Assembly: GCA_910577565.1 (NCBI GenBank)
Contig: CAJTNJ010000018.1
Location: forward strand, 1 to 22,181
DNA from: an uncultured Oscillospiraceae bacterium
Lineage (GTDB): Bacteria > Bacillota > Clostridia > Oscillospirales > Ruminococcaceae
Direction of reading: 5' to 3'
Length of the DNA: 22,181 nt
The notes under the pieces: generated by a model
Told to the model about the DNA's origin: nothing
Database searches by the model: none
The model's input: the letters and a program-made list of their open reading frames with translations, nothing else
Shown here: in pieces, positions 22,089 to 22,181 of the stretch
Layout of the letters: every line of letters starts with the position of its first letter
Position numbering within the stretch: the first letter of the stretch is position 1
Program-made: the position numbers and the translations under genes

Positions 22089-22170
22089 TGTAAACAAATA
22101 ATGAAGATATTGTTAACTTTCACAATACCTTCATTATCCACTTCTATTTATATCAATCAACTAATTTGCA
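22089..22170. repeat. 3'-flank repeat, right copy
   Basis: Second copy of 20591-20671. By position it should be the 3' flank of another minus-strand gene beyond the window, probably a paralogue of the broken GLUG gene. Confidence 0.7.
22098..22137. terminator. Hairpin terminator (family copy 3)
   Basis: ATAATGAAGATATTGT (22098-22113) and ACAATACCTTCATTAT (22122-22137) pair over 16 positions with one mismatch around an 8-base loop. Same palindrome family as 7552 and 9262. Confidence 0.65.
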
Positions 22171-22181
22171 ATTACTGCTTT

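Noticed and set aside
1..22181. CRISPR array, toxin-antitoxin pair or restriction system
   Set aside because: No regularly spaced short repeats with unique spacers, no Cas, and no gene pair with toxin or methylase motifs was seen on either strand.

Overview
The window reads as chromosome of a low-GC Firmicute, most likely a gut- or rumen-type Clostridium relative. The evidence is the AT-rich code, Shine-Dalgarno sites such as AAAGGAG, a BspA-type leucine-rich-repeat surface protein, GLUG-repeat secreted proteins and a TnpX/TnpW-type mobile element. This assignment is inference from gene content; no rRNA or other taxonomic marker is present.

Region 1 (1-7486, + strand) is the end of the late operon of a siphovirus-type prophage. 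It holds the tape measure (5' end outside the window), distal tail protein, tail-associated endopeptidase-like protein, a DUF859-type tail fibre with a baseplate-type tip, an amidase endolysin and a holin. The genes overlap or nearly touch. The endolysin has an in-frame TAG exactly where relatives have Trp, which splits the catalytic domain from a SPOR-like wall-binding tail.

Region 2 (7487-13789) is accessory DNA for secreted and membrane proteins. It starts with the 3' remnant of a GLUG-repeat gene, then a secreted papain-fold cysteine peptidase. Next comes a minus-strand operon: a small secreted protein with a 9-bp microsatellite, the tail of an M48-type metallopeptidase, a SpoIIM-like membrane protein and a second polytopic membrane protein. 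A BspA-like LRR protein follows. A family of about 40-bp palindromic hairpins serves as terminators here and recurs at the right end of the window.

Region 3 (13790-18424) is the regulatory and excision end of a TnpX-type integrative element. It has two XRE regulators, a promoter embedded in paired palindromic operators, a hypothetical gene, a sigma-region-4-like regulator preceded by what looks like a full attenuator (promoter, terminator, 12-codon leader peptide, hairpin covering the ribosome site), a structured non-coding segment, tnpW and a large serine recombinase. The last ~65 codons of the recombinase are cut off by a one-base frameshift. The orientation relative to the phage genes suggests a separate element, not the phage's own integrase module.

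Region 4 (18479-19417) is a tRNA cluster: Leu(GAG) on the minus strand diverging from Ser(UGA) and Ser(GCU). Both sides have near-consensus sigma-A promoters, and a 407-bp dead IS remnant with 16-bp inverted ends sits between them.

Region 5 (19418-22181) is decayed sequence: a stretch with shadows of old coding frames, then a nearly full-length but multiply broken GLUG-repeat secreted protein gene (minus strand). Its 3' flank is repeated 1.5 kb further on, which implies a tandem family continuing past the window edge.
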